From contig KL370861.1 of NCBI GenBank assembly GCA_000702085.1, positions 64,911 to 128,910 of the forward strand: a stretch of 64,000 bases of DNA, written 5' to 3'. Positions 50,667 through 58,663 of this stretch are shown here, piece after piece. Position numbers and translations under genes: made by a program. The notes under the pieces are model-generated. The model made no database searches. It saw nothing but the letters and a program-made list of their open reading frames with translations, and was not told where the DNA came from. Position 1 is the first letter of the stretch; every line of letters starts with the position of its first letter. The DNA is from Lachnospiraceae bacterium P6A3 (GTDB taxonomy: Bacteria > Bacillota > Clostridia > Lachnospirales > Lachnospiraceae).

Positions 50667-52240
50667 AAACAACAAATCCTATTACCAAGGCTGATTATCC
50701 CGATCCGGATGTGATAAATGCAGGCGGCGTATTTTACATGATAAGTACGACGATGCATTTTCATCCCGGAGGAGAGATCCTGCGTTCATATGACCTGATC
50801 AATTGGGAGCATTGCAGTTATGTGTTTGACAGGCTGGACAGCACGGATGCCCAGCGTCTTAAAGGCGATGAACACATTTACGGCAAAGGAATGTGGGCAG
50901 CGTCTCTCAGATTCCATGAGGGAATGTTTTATGTGGTATTTGTCTGTAACGATACCCATAAAACCTATCTGTACAAGGCATCCGACATTGCGGGGCCGTG
51001 GGTTAAGAGTACCATCGAGGGCTTCTACCATGACTGTTCGCTTCTGTTTGATGATGACAGAGTATTTCTCGTATACGGAAACACCGATATATACCTGACC
51101 GAGCTTAACAAGGATCTGACGGGTCCCAAAGAAGGAGGTCTTCAGAGGCTGCTTGTAAGCGATAAGGGCAATCCGAATCTCGGGTATGAAGGCTCGCATA
51201 TTTACAAGATCTTCGGAAGATACTATCTCTTTTTGATCCATTCAAGACGCGATGCATGGAGACGGACCGAAAGCTGCTTTTCCGCGGATTCTCTCGAGGG
51301 GGAATTTACCGGCGGTGATGTGCTGGACGATGACCTGGGATTCAGAAATTCCGGAATAGCACAGGGCGGAATTGTTGAAGGACCCGACGGAGTCTGGCAT
51401 TCCGTAATGTTTCAGGACAGCGGCGCGGTGGGAAGGCTTCCCATTCTCGTACCCGTATCCTGGAAAAAGAATACGGAAGGAAAGCCTTATCCCGTATTCG
51501 GTGAAGATGGTAAAGCACCTCACAGTCTTACAACGCAGTCTTTTAAACCCGGATATAACTGCGCTCCATTAACGGGAAGTGATGATTTTGATTATGATCC
51601 CGCGGAAAAATTTGCATCCGATAAGGAACATTACGGATGCTTTGGATTTAAGAGCTTCTGGCAGTTTAATCACGAGCCGGACCTCAGCCTTGTCGGAATC
51701 GATAAGGATAATAAAAGAATTTGGATCAAAACCGGTAAGACCGCGGATAATATTTTCCACGCGGCAAACACCCTTACCCAGAGGATGACATTCCCCTCAT
51801 GCGGCGCAGAGGTTACCATAGACGGTTCTATGATGAATGACGGAGATTATGCGGGACTTTCTGCGTTCCAGGGTGATTATATGACAGTCGGAATCTGTAA
51901 AGAATGCGGAAAACTTTATTCCGAAGTTGTGACATATACGAATGATTCCGGTGATTTTTGGAAGCTTGGAGAAGGCCCCGGAAAAACCGTTTACAGGGAA
52001 GAATTAAAGGAAAATAAGATCAGAGTATGCCTGAAGGCCGTGTTTAATGATGAGAGCGGTGACAGGGATATTGCATGTGCCGGAATATATGAAGGAGATG
52101 CTTTGAAACTTATTCCCGGTGAACATCACCTTCGGTTCAGGCTGGATCATTTCACCGGATGCAGATTCGGATTATGTTATTTTTCTAAAAAAACACCGGG
52201 AGGTATGGCGTTTTTTTCCGAATATGCTAAAATGCCATAA
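50663..52240 (+). CDS. GH43-family beta-xylosidase/arabinofuranosidase
   Basis: A 525-residue cytosolic GH43 enzyme. The five-blade propeller has catalytic base Asp in ADYPDPDVI, the pKa-modulating Asp in YHDCSLLFDD and the acid Glu in YEGSHIY. The C-terminal region (about 320-525) is a beta-sandwich of the GH43 C2 type. There is no signal peptide, so it probably trims xylo- or arabino-oligosaccharides after uptake. Start overlaps the lipoprotein stop. Confidence 0.9.
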   Translation: MKTTNPITKADYPDPDVINAGGVFYMISTTMHFHPGGEILRSYDLINWEHCSYVFDRLDSTDAQRLKGDEHIYGKGMWAASLRFHEGMFYVVFVCNDTHKTYLYKASDIAGPWVKSTIEGFYHDCSLLFDDDRVFLVYGNTDIYLTELNKDLTGPKEGGLQRLLVSDKGNPNLGYEGSHIYKIFGRYYLFLIHSRRDAWRRTESCFSADSLEGEFTGGDVLDDDLGFRNSGIAQGGIVEGPDGVWHSVMFQDSGAVGRLPILVPVSWKKNTEGKPYPVFGEDGKAPHSLTTQSFKPGYNCAPLTGSDDFDYDPAEKFASDKEHYGCFGFKSFWQFNHEPDLSLVGIDKDNKRIWIKTGKTADNIFHAANTLTQRMTFPSCGAEVTIDGSMMNDGDYAGLSAFQGDYMTVGICKECGKLYSEVVTYTNDSGDFWKLGEGPGKTVYREELKENKIRVCLKAVFNDESGDRDIACAGIYEGDALKLIPGEHHLRFRLDHFTGCRFGLCYFSKKTPGGMAFFSEYAKMP

Positions 52241-52279
52241 GTGCAAATAATTATCTTAATATTTGTTCGTTGGTTAAAG

Positions 52280-52318
52280 AGACCGGATTCGGCATATGCC
52301 CTATCCGGTCTTTTTTTT
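52280..52318 (+). terminator. terminator of the GH43 gene
   Basis: AGACCGGAT with ATCCGGTCT followed by eight T. Confidence 0.85.
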
Positions 52319-52640
52319 ATACAATTGCGTAGAAAAGTATCGGATAACGATAATTATAAAAATAGCACAAAAAATGAGAGGTTTATGTAGCACATTGTCC
52401 AAAAAAGAAGGTTTCAATACTCTGCCCTGATATAGTAAAAAAGCGCATAAATCAAGAGTTTTGGCGGGTTTTTGAAAGTTTAGGAATGTTTAATAATGTT
52501 TTACAAATTTTGGGTTGAAAAAGCTTTAATCATCTGCTAAAAATGTAGGAAAGCATTTACAATGTACTATTTATTGTGTTTTGGGGAAATTTTAGGGAAA
52601 CATAGTACTAAAAAATGTATGAAAGGAAAAATATAGTATT
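52319..52640 (+). promoter_or_regulatory. AT-rich leader region of the TetR gene
   Basis: No ORF. TTGAAA (52515-52520), 17-nt spacer, TAAAAA (52538-52543) is a possible promoter. GTACTAT and ATAGTAC form a spaced inverted repeat near 52563-52606, and TGTACTATTTA also occurs inside the GntR operator at 21456. The stretch is unusually A+T-rich. Confidence 0.4.
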
Positions 52641-53249
52641 ATGAGCACAGCTTCAGTGAGAGAAAAAATAATAAATGCGGCGCTCGATCTTTTTTCACAG
52701 AAAGGATATGATGCCACCTCTGTAGATGAGATTGCTGAATCCATCGGCATGAAGGGACCCAATATTTATAAGTATTTCAAAGGCAAAGAGGAAGTACTCA
52801 AGGAACTCAGTGCCAAGATGGAAGAGGGATACAAGCAGAGAATGAAGATGAATCCCGAAGCGGGTTCAAATATCTCAAGCCGCGACGAACTCAAAGAGTT
52901 CAGCATGAATCAGATCAGATTTACCATTGAGGATGACAAGATCAAGAAGCTCAGAAAGATGGGAACCATCGAGCAGTTCAGAAATCCTCATTTCAGCAGA
53001 CAGACTTCCGAGCATCAGTTCGACAATATGCAGAGACAGTTCTCCGCTATTTTCAAGAACCTGATGGACAAGGGCGTTATCGAGCATGATGATCCCGAGA
53101 TGATGGCAATCGAGTATTACGCTCCCGTATCGCTTCTCATCCAGCTTGCGGACAGAGAGCCTGACAGAAAGGAAGAGGTTCTCGGAACCGTTGAGAAGTA
53201 TATTGATTTCTTCCTGAGCAGATATTTTAAGACCGTAAAAACGGCATAA
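52641..53249 (+). CDS. TetR-family regulator
   Basis: A 202-residue TetR protein: REKIINAALDLFSQKGYDAT then VDEIAESIGMKGPNIYKYF is the helix-turn-helix. The C-terminal domain resembles that of the TetR at 15959 (EYYAPVSLLIQLADREPDR). SD GAAAGGAAA. A terminator follows, so it is alone; its target could be itself or the nearby ABC operon. Confidence 0.9.
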   Translation: MSTASVREKIINAALDLFSQKGYDATSVDEIAESIGMKGPNIYKYFKGKEEVLKELSAKMEEGYKQRMKMNPEAGSNISSRDELKEFSMNQIRFTIEDDKIKKLRKMGTIEQFRNPHFSRQTSEHQFDNMQRQFSAIFKNLMDKGVIEHDDPEMMAIEYYAPVSLLIQLADREPDRKEEVLGTVEKYIDFFLSRYFKTVKTA

Positions 53250-53264
53250 CTGGACAGATAACGA

Positions 53265-53293
53265 ATCGCCGGCAGCTTGCCGGCGATTTTTTA
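53265..53293 (+). terminator. terminator of the TetR gene
   Basis: ATCGCCGGCA with TGCCGGCGAT (10 bp, 3-nt loop) then TTTTTT. Confidence 0.9.
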
Positions 53294-53329
53294 TTGGAAC
53301 AGGGGATTATTCCTCTGTTCTTTTTTGTA

Positions 53330-53415
53330 TTGACAGGTGTATATATAATGTATATATTGAATATATACAATGATTGATCAATAGGGCGGAAAGGTTAGCG
53401 CTGACCGGACCGCCC
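53330..53415 (+). promoter_or_regulatory. GntR operon promoter, operator and leader hairpin
   Basis: TTGACA (53330-53335), 17-nt spacer, TATATT (53353-53358). GTATATAT (53339-53346) and ATATATAC (53361-53368) form an inverted repeat straddling the -10, a likely GntR site. The leader then has GGGCGG (53384-53389) pairing with CCGCCC (53410-53415) around the near-palindrome GGTTAGCGCTGACC. Confidence 0.7.
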
Positions 53416-53435
53416 GGCGCGCAAAGGAAATCCGT

Positions 53436-53819
53436 ATGGACATTATCATCAGTAACACTTCGGGAGTGCCCATTTATGAGCAGATCGAGGAACAGATCAA
53501 GAGCCTGATCATGACAGGTGAACTTGCGGCAGGGGACGCCCTTCCGTCAATGAGAATCCTGGCTAAGGACCTGAAGATCAGTGTAATCACAACCAAGAGA
53601 GCATTTGAAGATCTCGAGCGTGACGGCTACATTGAATCCGTTGTGGGTAAGGGAAGCTTTGTAAAAGGTATTAATCCCGAGCTCATGAAGGAGAATATGA
53701 AGTTCGCCATTGAAGAGTATCTTGAGAAGGCAGCGGATAAAGCAATCCTTGGCAGGATATCCCTTGATGAGCTTAAAGAGATGCTGGAGATCATTTACGA
53801 GGAAAAAAATAAGAAGTAG
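53436..53819 (+). CDS. YtrA-type GntR regulator
   Basis: A 127-residue GntR-family protein with winged helix (PIYEQIEEQIKSLIMTGELA, LPSMRILAKDLKISVITTKRAFEDLE) and a short helical tail. SD AAAGGAAA. It precedes an ABC transporter set after a 67-nt hairpin repeat and probably represses the set through the inverted repeat at its promoter. It is a second copy of the design seen at 21515. Confidence 0.9.
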   Translation: MDIIISNTSGVPIYEQIEEQIKSLIMTGELAAGDALPSMRILAKDLKISVITTKRAFEDLERDGYIESVVGKGSFVKGINPELMKENMKFAIEEYLEKAADKAILGRISLDELKEMLEIIYEEKNKK

Positions 53820-53820
53820 A

Positions 53821-53887
53821 TGACAGTGGGGACGCTACAGTTTTGTCATCGAATTCTGATGACAAAACCGTAGCGTCCCCGGTGTCA
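53821..53887. repeat. hairpin repeat, copy 1
   Basis: A 67-nt inverted repeat, TGACAGTGGGGACGCTACAG on the left and its near complement on the right. Nearly identical to 57863-57932 and 58594-58663. It has one A-C mismatch in the stem. It lies between the GntR and ATPase genes. Confidence 0.85.
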
Positions 53888-53904
53888 TCAAGAGGTAAAT
53901 AACC

Positions 53905-54771
53905 ATGGATGAGATCAGAAATGTTATTGAACTTAAAAATGTCACCAAGGACTACGGTGATTTCAAACTTGATAATGTAAGCTTTGCGGTTCCCGAAGGG
54001 ACCGTGTGCGGATTCATCGGTCAGAACGGTGCGGGCAAAACAACCACCATAAATCTGATACTTGATGTGATAAAGAGAGATTCCGGAGAGATCACTCTTT
54101 TCGGTGAGAGCGTTAATAAGGATACTGCGTATCTGAGAGAAGATATAGGAGTCGTGTTTGATGAAATGGGCTTTCATGAATTTATGACCGCCCGTGACAT
54201 TAACATCATGATGAAGAATATCTATAAGAACTGGGATGAAGAGACGTTCTTCGAAAATCTGAAGAAGTTTTCGCTTCCCTCTAAGAAAAAGTGCGGTGCA
54301 TTCTCAAGAGGTATGAGAATGAAACTGCAGATTGCCGTTGCGCTTTCCCATAACGCAAAGCTCCTTATCATGGATGAGCCCACCAGCGGACTTGACCCCA
54401 TCGTAAGAAACGAGATGATAAATATCTTCCGCGAATTCGTAGTGGAAGAGGATCATACTATCCTTCTGTCTTCTCATATCACAAGCGACCTTGAGAAGAT
54501 TGCGGATGAGGTGGTGTTTATAGACGGAGGAATAATAGTTTTGTCCGGAAACAAGGATGAGATCCTTGAAAAGCACGCTGTCTTAAAGTGCAGAAAGGAT
54601 GAGCTTTCCAAGGTCAGCGAGTCACTTATCGTCAACTCTGAAGTAAGTGATTATGGTGCTGAGATACTCGTTAATGACAAGCATGCAGCGGAGAAACTCT
54701 ATCCCGGTATGGTCATAGAAAGAGCGGAACTCGAACAGATCATGATCGGCTATGTAAACGGAAAGAGGTAA
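53905..54771 (+). CDS. ABC transporter ATPase (BcrA/YtrB-like)
   Basis: A 288-residue ATPase: Walker A GQNGAGKTT, signature FSRGMRMKLQ, Walker B LLIMDEPTSGLD, H-loop LSSHI, with a C-terminal extension of about 60 residues as in BcrA-like exporters. SD AGAGGT. First structural gene of the operon; two membrane subunits follow. Confidence 0.92.
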   Translation: MDEIRNVIELKNVTKDYGDFKLDNVSFAVPEGTVCGFIGQNGAGKTTTINLILDVIKRDSGEITLFGESVNKDTAYLREDIGVVFDEMGFHEFMTARDINIMMKNIYKNWDEETFFENLKKFSLPSKKKCGAFSRGMRMKLQIAVALSHNAKLLIMDEPTSGLDPIVRNEMINIFREFVVEEDHTILLSSHITSDLEKIADEVVFIDGGIIVLSGNKDEILEKHAVLKCRKDELSKVSESLIVNSEVSDYGAEILVNDKHAAEKLYPGMVIERAELEQIMIGYVNGKR

Positions 54772-54775
54772 AGCT

Positions 54776-55555
54776 ATGAAGGGCTTGATAATCAAGGACA
54801 TCATGTGCCTTAAAAAACAGCTCACCACTTTCGCGTACATCATAGTGGGAGTTGTGGTCATATCCATATTGTATGTTTTAAGCAGCCGTTTCGGAAACCT
54901 TGCGAAAGTAGGATCGGCGCTGCTTGATGAGAATAATAACATGTCTCAGGTTGATGTAAAGAATCTGGGGTCGATGGTATTGGTCTTGTTCATGCTGATC
55001 CCCATAGTAAGTGTGGGAGATATGCTGAACGTATTCATTGCTGACGGAAAGGCCGGATTTTTCAAGGTATCTGCATCGCTTCCCGTATCCTTGAAAAAAA
55101 GAATACTTTCCAGATTCCTGACTATCTATGCACTCTTCGGAATCGGAGCTTCAGTGGATATCCTGCTTGCACTGATACTGAGCTTACTTACGGATATCAT
55201 GAGCTTCGGAAGTTTCTTTGGCATCATTATTTCAAGCGCATCCTTACTAAGCATATACAGTGCTCTGGTGATCCTGTACTGTGTCGGCTTAGGTTACGGT
55301 AAAGAACAGTATGCTCAGGTTTTCTCGCTACTTACGATTGTTTTATCTTTTGTGATCATAAAGTTTCAGGCCGTTAAATCTGTATTCATACGCATTTTTA
55401 TCGAAGAGCAGGGCTTTGATTCCGGCACATTCTGGAAGCCATTGGAGTATTTCCGTGAAAAGGGATATGTATTCCTGATCATTGCGCTCTTAGTAAGTGC
55501 GTTCAGTTATTGTCTCTCTTTATACATTGCCGAAAGAAAGAGAGGTGTCATCTGA
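54776..55555 (+). CDS. ABC-2 membrane subunit
   Basis: A 259-residue protein with about six TM segments, beginning MKGLIIKDIMCLKKQL, the amphipathic start typical of ABC-2 permeases. It begins 4 nt after the ATPase stop (SD GGAAAGAGG) and overlaps the second membrane gene by one base. The two membrane proteins probably form a heterodimer. Confidence 0.85.
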   Translation: MKGLIIKDIMCLKKQLTTFAYIIVGVVVISILYVLSSRFGNLAKVGSALLDENNNMSQVDVKNLGSMVLVLFMLIPIVSVGDMLNVFIADGKAGFFKVSASLPVSLKKRILSRFLTIYALFGIGASVDILLALILSLLTDIMSFGSFFGIIISSASLLSIYSALVILYCVGLGYGKEQYAQVFSLLTIVLSFVIIKFQAVKSVFIRIFIEEQGFDSGTFWKPLEYFREKGYVFLIIALLVSAFSYCLSLYIAERKRGVI

Positions 55556-56331
55556 TGGGCGGATTATTATATAAGGATTTTCTCTCGATCAATGGAAAAA
55601 AGCTGGTTACCGTTCTTTCAGTTTTTACCGTACTTCTTGTGATCATCAGGCTGATCGTGGCCTTCTCGGACACATCGGCTTTTTGGCTGGTGGAAAATTC
55701 CGAAGGCGAGGTCATGAGTTTTCTTGACTATCTTGTTTCGATGCCGGCTCAGATGCTGCCGATCATGTTTATCAGTTTTATAGCCATGTGGATTTCCAAT
55801 GTGATCAAAAATGATGAGAAAAGTCAGATACACGCATATCTGTCGGCTACGCCTCTTTCGAAGCGCACATATATCGCGGAAAAGTACGTCTTTATAGGCA
55901 TATGCATTTATTCGGCATTATCAATCTGTGTGATATGGTGCATTATCTCAATGGCATTTTTGGCAGATGGTGCGGTTCTTGATATCCTTATGCTTATTTC
56001 ATCATTTTTGATAGAGCTTTTCTCCCTGGCACTTATCGGTGCAAGTATTGAATTCCCTGTATTTATTGCCTTCGGCAAAGAAAAGGGACAGATGATCAAG
56101 ACAGGTATTCTTGAGGTTCTGGCATGGTTTGCTGCAGGATATCTTTTCTTCGGTAATCTGGATGTTTTTGAAATAATAGATTTTAATCGCATCATTGAAT
56201 GGGCCAAAATTCACTCTTTTGCACTGATGTTCATGGCGGTCATTTCTCCGCTCATTACTCTCTGTATCTATTACATCTCATATCGCATTTCCGTATGCAT
56301 ATATGAGAGAAAGGAGAGAGATTATGAGTGA
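55555..56331 (+). CDS. ABC-2 membrane subunit
   Basis: A 258-residue protein with about six TM segments, starting MGGLLYKDFLSINGKK. ATG 55555 shares a base with the preceding TGA; an upstream in-frame start at 55510 is not needed. It overlaps the CPBP protease gene by 8 nt. Confidence 0.85.
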   Translation: MGGLLYKDFLSINGKKLVTVLSVFTVLLVIIRLIVAFSDTSAFWLVENSEGEVMSFLDYLVSMPAQMLPIMFISFIAMWISNVIKNDEKSQIHAYLSATPLSKRTYIAEKYVFIGICIYSALSICVIWCIISMAFLADGAVLDILMLISSFLIELFSLALIGASIEFPVFIAFGKEKGQMIKTGILEVLAWFAAGYLFFGNLDVFEIIDFNRIIEWAKIHSFALMFMAVISPLITLCIYYISYRISVCIYERKERDYE

Positions 56332-57202
56332 TAAAAAAAGACTTCTGATATATCTGGGGCTTACCTTTACAATTTCTTATGCCTGGTTTTTCATAGCAAA
56401 TCCCGACGGGTCAACCTGGGAAGGCATGGGAAATATGAGACAGTCTTTCGTGGCTCTGGGAATGGTGATCCCTGTTATATGCCATGTTCTTACAAGAGTG
56501 ATCACGAAGGAAGGATTTAAGTTCAGCGGTGAAGATAATTCGTATTTCGGTATCTCCTTTGCAGACAAAAAGTGGATTTTCTTCATAGTTGCATGTCTTG
56601 TTCCTTGGCTTGTCTACGAAACTGCAAATGTCATATCGCTCGCTCTTGCTCCGTCCACATTTGATTCCGAATATTACCTGACATTGGATATCGAAAAGAG
56701 GATGCTTATCCTGATGCCGGTATATGCCATCGTAACAGGAATGGTAGGTTCTTTTGCCGCATTCGGAGAAGAGGGCGGATGGCGCGGATATATGATGCCC
56801 AAACTTTTGAAGATCATGAAGAGACCTGCAGCTCTTATCACCGGCGGTATTATATGGGGACTATGGCATGCTCCTCTTACCTGCATCGGGCACAACTTCG
56901 GAACGGATTATCCGGGATTTCCTTATGTGGGTATCGTGAAGATGTGCATTTTCTGTACCCTCATGGGCATCATGCTTACTTATGTAACCGAAATGAGCGG
57001 CTCTGTGTGGCCTGCTGCGTTTATGCATGCAATATCCAACAGCAGCCCGTCCATACTTCAGGGATTCATCAACTCCGATCTTGCTTCTGATACATTTCTT
57101 GGCAGGAATGCAGGTTTTATAGGAATGGCTCTTGCACTTCTCGCTGTAGATATATTTGTTATGGTAAAATGGAACCACTATGAAAAAAACAGAGCTGCAT
57201 AA
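56324..57202 (+). CDS. CPBP-family intramembrane metalloprotease
   Basis: A 292-residue membrane protein of the CPBP (CaaX/bacteriocin-processing) family: motif 1 GEEGGWRGYMMP (EExxxR), motif 2 GIIWGLWHAPL and motif 3 FMHAISNS, all intact. ATG 56324 has GGAGAG upstream; ATG 56303 lacks one. Located in a GntR/ABC operon, it may protect against or process a peptide handled by the transporter (inference). Confidence 0.9.
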   Translation: MSDKKRLLIYLGLTFTISYAWFFIANPDGSTWEGMGNMRQSFVALGMVIPVICHVLTRVITKEGFKFSGEDNSYFGISFADKKWIFFIVACLVPWLVYETANVISLALAPSTFDSEYYLTLDIEKRMLILMPVYAIVTGMVGSFAAFGEEGGWRGYMMPKLLKIMKRPAALITGGIIWGLWHAPLTCIGHNFGTDYPGFPYVGIVKMCIFCTLMGIMLTYVTEMSGSVWPAAFMHAISNSSPSILQGFINSDLASDTFLGRNAGFIGMALALLAVDIFVMVKWNHYEKNRAA

Positions 57203-57866
57203 AGAACTAAAAAAACTTAAGGATCTTAAATACCGCGACATGCAGGTTAAGATCATCCCGACGGTAGAGCCATCGTCTATTATAGGAGTCAGGACTCCCG
57301 ATCTTAAGGCTATGGCCAAGGAAATCTTGAAATCAGGCGATTACAAGGATTTCTTAAATGATCTTCCTCACAAGTATTTCGAAGAAAACCAGCTTCATGC
57401 ATTCATACTTTCAGGCATGAAGGACGTCGGCCTGTGCTTTGAAGAATTGGAGAAATTCCTTCCTTACGTCGATAACTGGGCAACCTGCGACCAGATGTCA
57501 CCGAAAGTATTTAAGAAGCATAAGGATGAACTTTTCAAACGCGTTAAAGAGTGGATAGCATCGGACGAGCCATACACCATAAGATTCGGTGTGGGCATGC
57601 TCATGGAGCATTTCCTTGATGATGATTACGATACCAGGTATCCCACTATGGTAGCTAAGCTCAGATCCGACGAATACTATGTCAATATGATGATTGCCTG
57701 GTATTTTGCAACAGCTCTCGCAAAACAGTACGACACCATAATCCCTTACATTGAGAAGAAAAAGCTGGATAAGTGGACACATAATAAGGCAATTCAGAAA
57801 TCGGTGGAAAGCTACCGCATTACCGATGAGCAGAAGACTTACCTAAAGACTTTAAAAATCAAGTGA
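57180..57866 (+). CDS. alkD: AlkD-like DNA alkylation repair protein
   Basis: A 228-residue HEAT-like repeat DNA glycosylase: VRTPDLKAMAKEILKSGDY, LPYVDNWATCDQM (with the conserved Trp-Asp pair) and YTIRFGVGMLMEHF. It removes bulky alkylated bases. The ATG lies 23 nt inside the CPBP gene and has no good SD; TGGTAAAAT ends 9 nt upstream, so a near-leaderless internal transcript is possible. Its TGA stop falls inside the second hairpin repeat. Confidence 0.9.
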   Translation: MKKTELHKELKKLKDLKYRDMQVKIIPTVEPSSIIGVRTPDLKAMAKEILKSGDYKDFLNDLPHKYFEENQLHAFILSGMKDVGLCFEELEKFLPYVDNWATCDQMSPKVFKKHKDELFKRVKEWIASDEPYTIRFGVGMLMEHFLDDDYDTRYPTMVAKLRSDEYYVNMMIAWYFATALAKQYDTIIPYIEKKKLDKWTHNKAIQKSVESYRITDEQKTYLKTLKIK

Positions 57867-57932
57867 CAGTGGGGACGCTACCGTTTTGTCATCGGATTCT
57901 GATGACAAAACGGTAGCGTCCCCAACTGTCAC
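57863..57932. repeat. hairpin repeat, copy 2
   Basis: 70-nt inverted repeat with near-perfect arms of about 31 nt. It overlaps the alkD stop codon by 4 bases. Relative to copy 3 the stem differs at paired positions (ACCG/CGGT versus ACAG/CTGT), i.e. compensatory changes. Confidence 0.88.
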
Positions 57933-57946
57933 GAAAGGATGTAAAC

Positions 57947-58591
57947 ATGCGCTACACTTATATTTTATTTGACCTTGACGGAACTCTTACGGATTCAGGT
58001 CCCGGAATAATGAACGGCTTCGAATATACCATAAAGAAGATGGGCGGAACCGTAGGAGACAGAGCACAGCTCAGGAAATTTGTGGGTCCTCCGCTGGAAG
58101 AATCCTTCGGAAAAATTCTCGGATATTCACCGGAAGATACCGAAAAGGCTATCACAATATACCGCGAATATTATTTTCAAATGGGTGGAGTGCTGGAAAA
58201 CGAAGTTTATCCCGGCGTCGTAAAGCTCCTTGATGATCTGAAGGAAATGAGAGTCAGCATGTCCCTTGCTACGTCTAAGTTCGTAAAGGGAACTATGATA
58301 GTGCTGGATCATTTTGGCCTTACCAAGTACTTTGATGTCGTCGGATGCGGTAATGACGGCAATCTTAAGACCAAGAAGGATATTATCAGATATGTCATTA
58401 ATGACTTAAAAATCACAGATCTGAGCACGGTTCTTATGGTGGGAGACAGGCACTATGATATAGATGCCGCAAAAGAAGTAGGAATAGACTCGGTCGGTGT
58501 CCTGTACGGATACGGAAGCGAAGAAGAATTTAAAAAGGCCGCGGCGACATATATAGTTGCTGCGCCCGGAGATATTATAAATTTGCTTTAA
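57947..58591 (+). CDS. HAD-superfamily phosphatase (phosphoglycolate phosphatase-like)
   Basis: A 214-residue HAD hydrolase: motif I FDLDGTLTDSG, helical cap, motif II SLATSK, motif III lysine TKKD, motif IV MVGDRHYDIDAAK. Similar to Gph/PpaX; substrate not determined. SD AAAGGATG lies directly after hairpin repeat 2. It converges with the HD-GYP gene across hairpin repeat 3. Confidence 0.9.
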   Translation: MRYTYILFDLDGTLTDSGPGIMNGFEYTIKKMGGTVGDRAQLRKFVGPPLEESFGKILGYSPEDTEKAITIYREYYFQMGGVLENEVYPGVVKLLDDLKEMRVSMSLATSKFVKGTMIVLDHFGLTKYFDVVGCGNDGNLKTKKDIIRYVINDLKITDLSTVLMVGDRHYDIDAAKEVGIDSVGVLYGYGSEEEFKKAAATYIVAAPGDIINLL

Positions 58592-58593
58592 TA

Positions 58594-58663
58594 GTGACAG
58601 TGGGGACGCTACAGTTTTGTCATCAGAGTTCGATGACAAAACTGTAGCGTCCCCAACTGTCAC
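58594..58663. repeat. hairpin repeat, copy 3, between convergent genes
   Basis: 70-nt perfect inverted repeat filling the space between the HAD stop and the HD-GYP stop. Probably serves as a bidirectional termination or mRNA-end structure. Confidence 0.88.
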
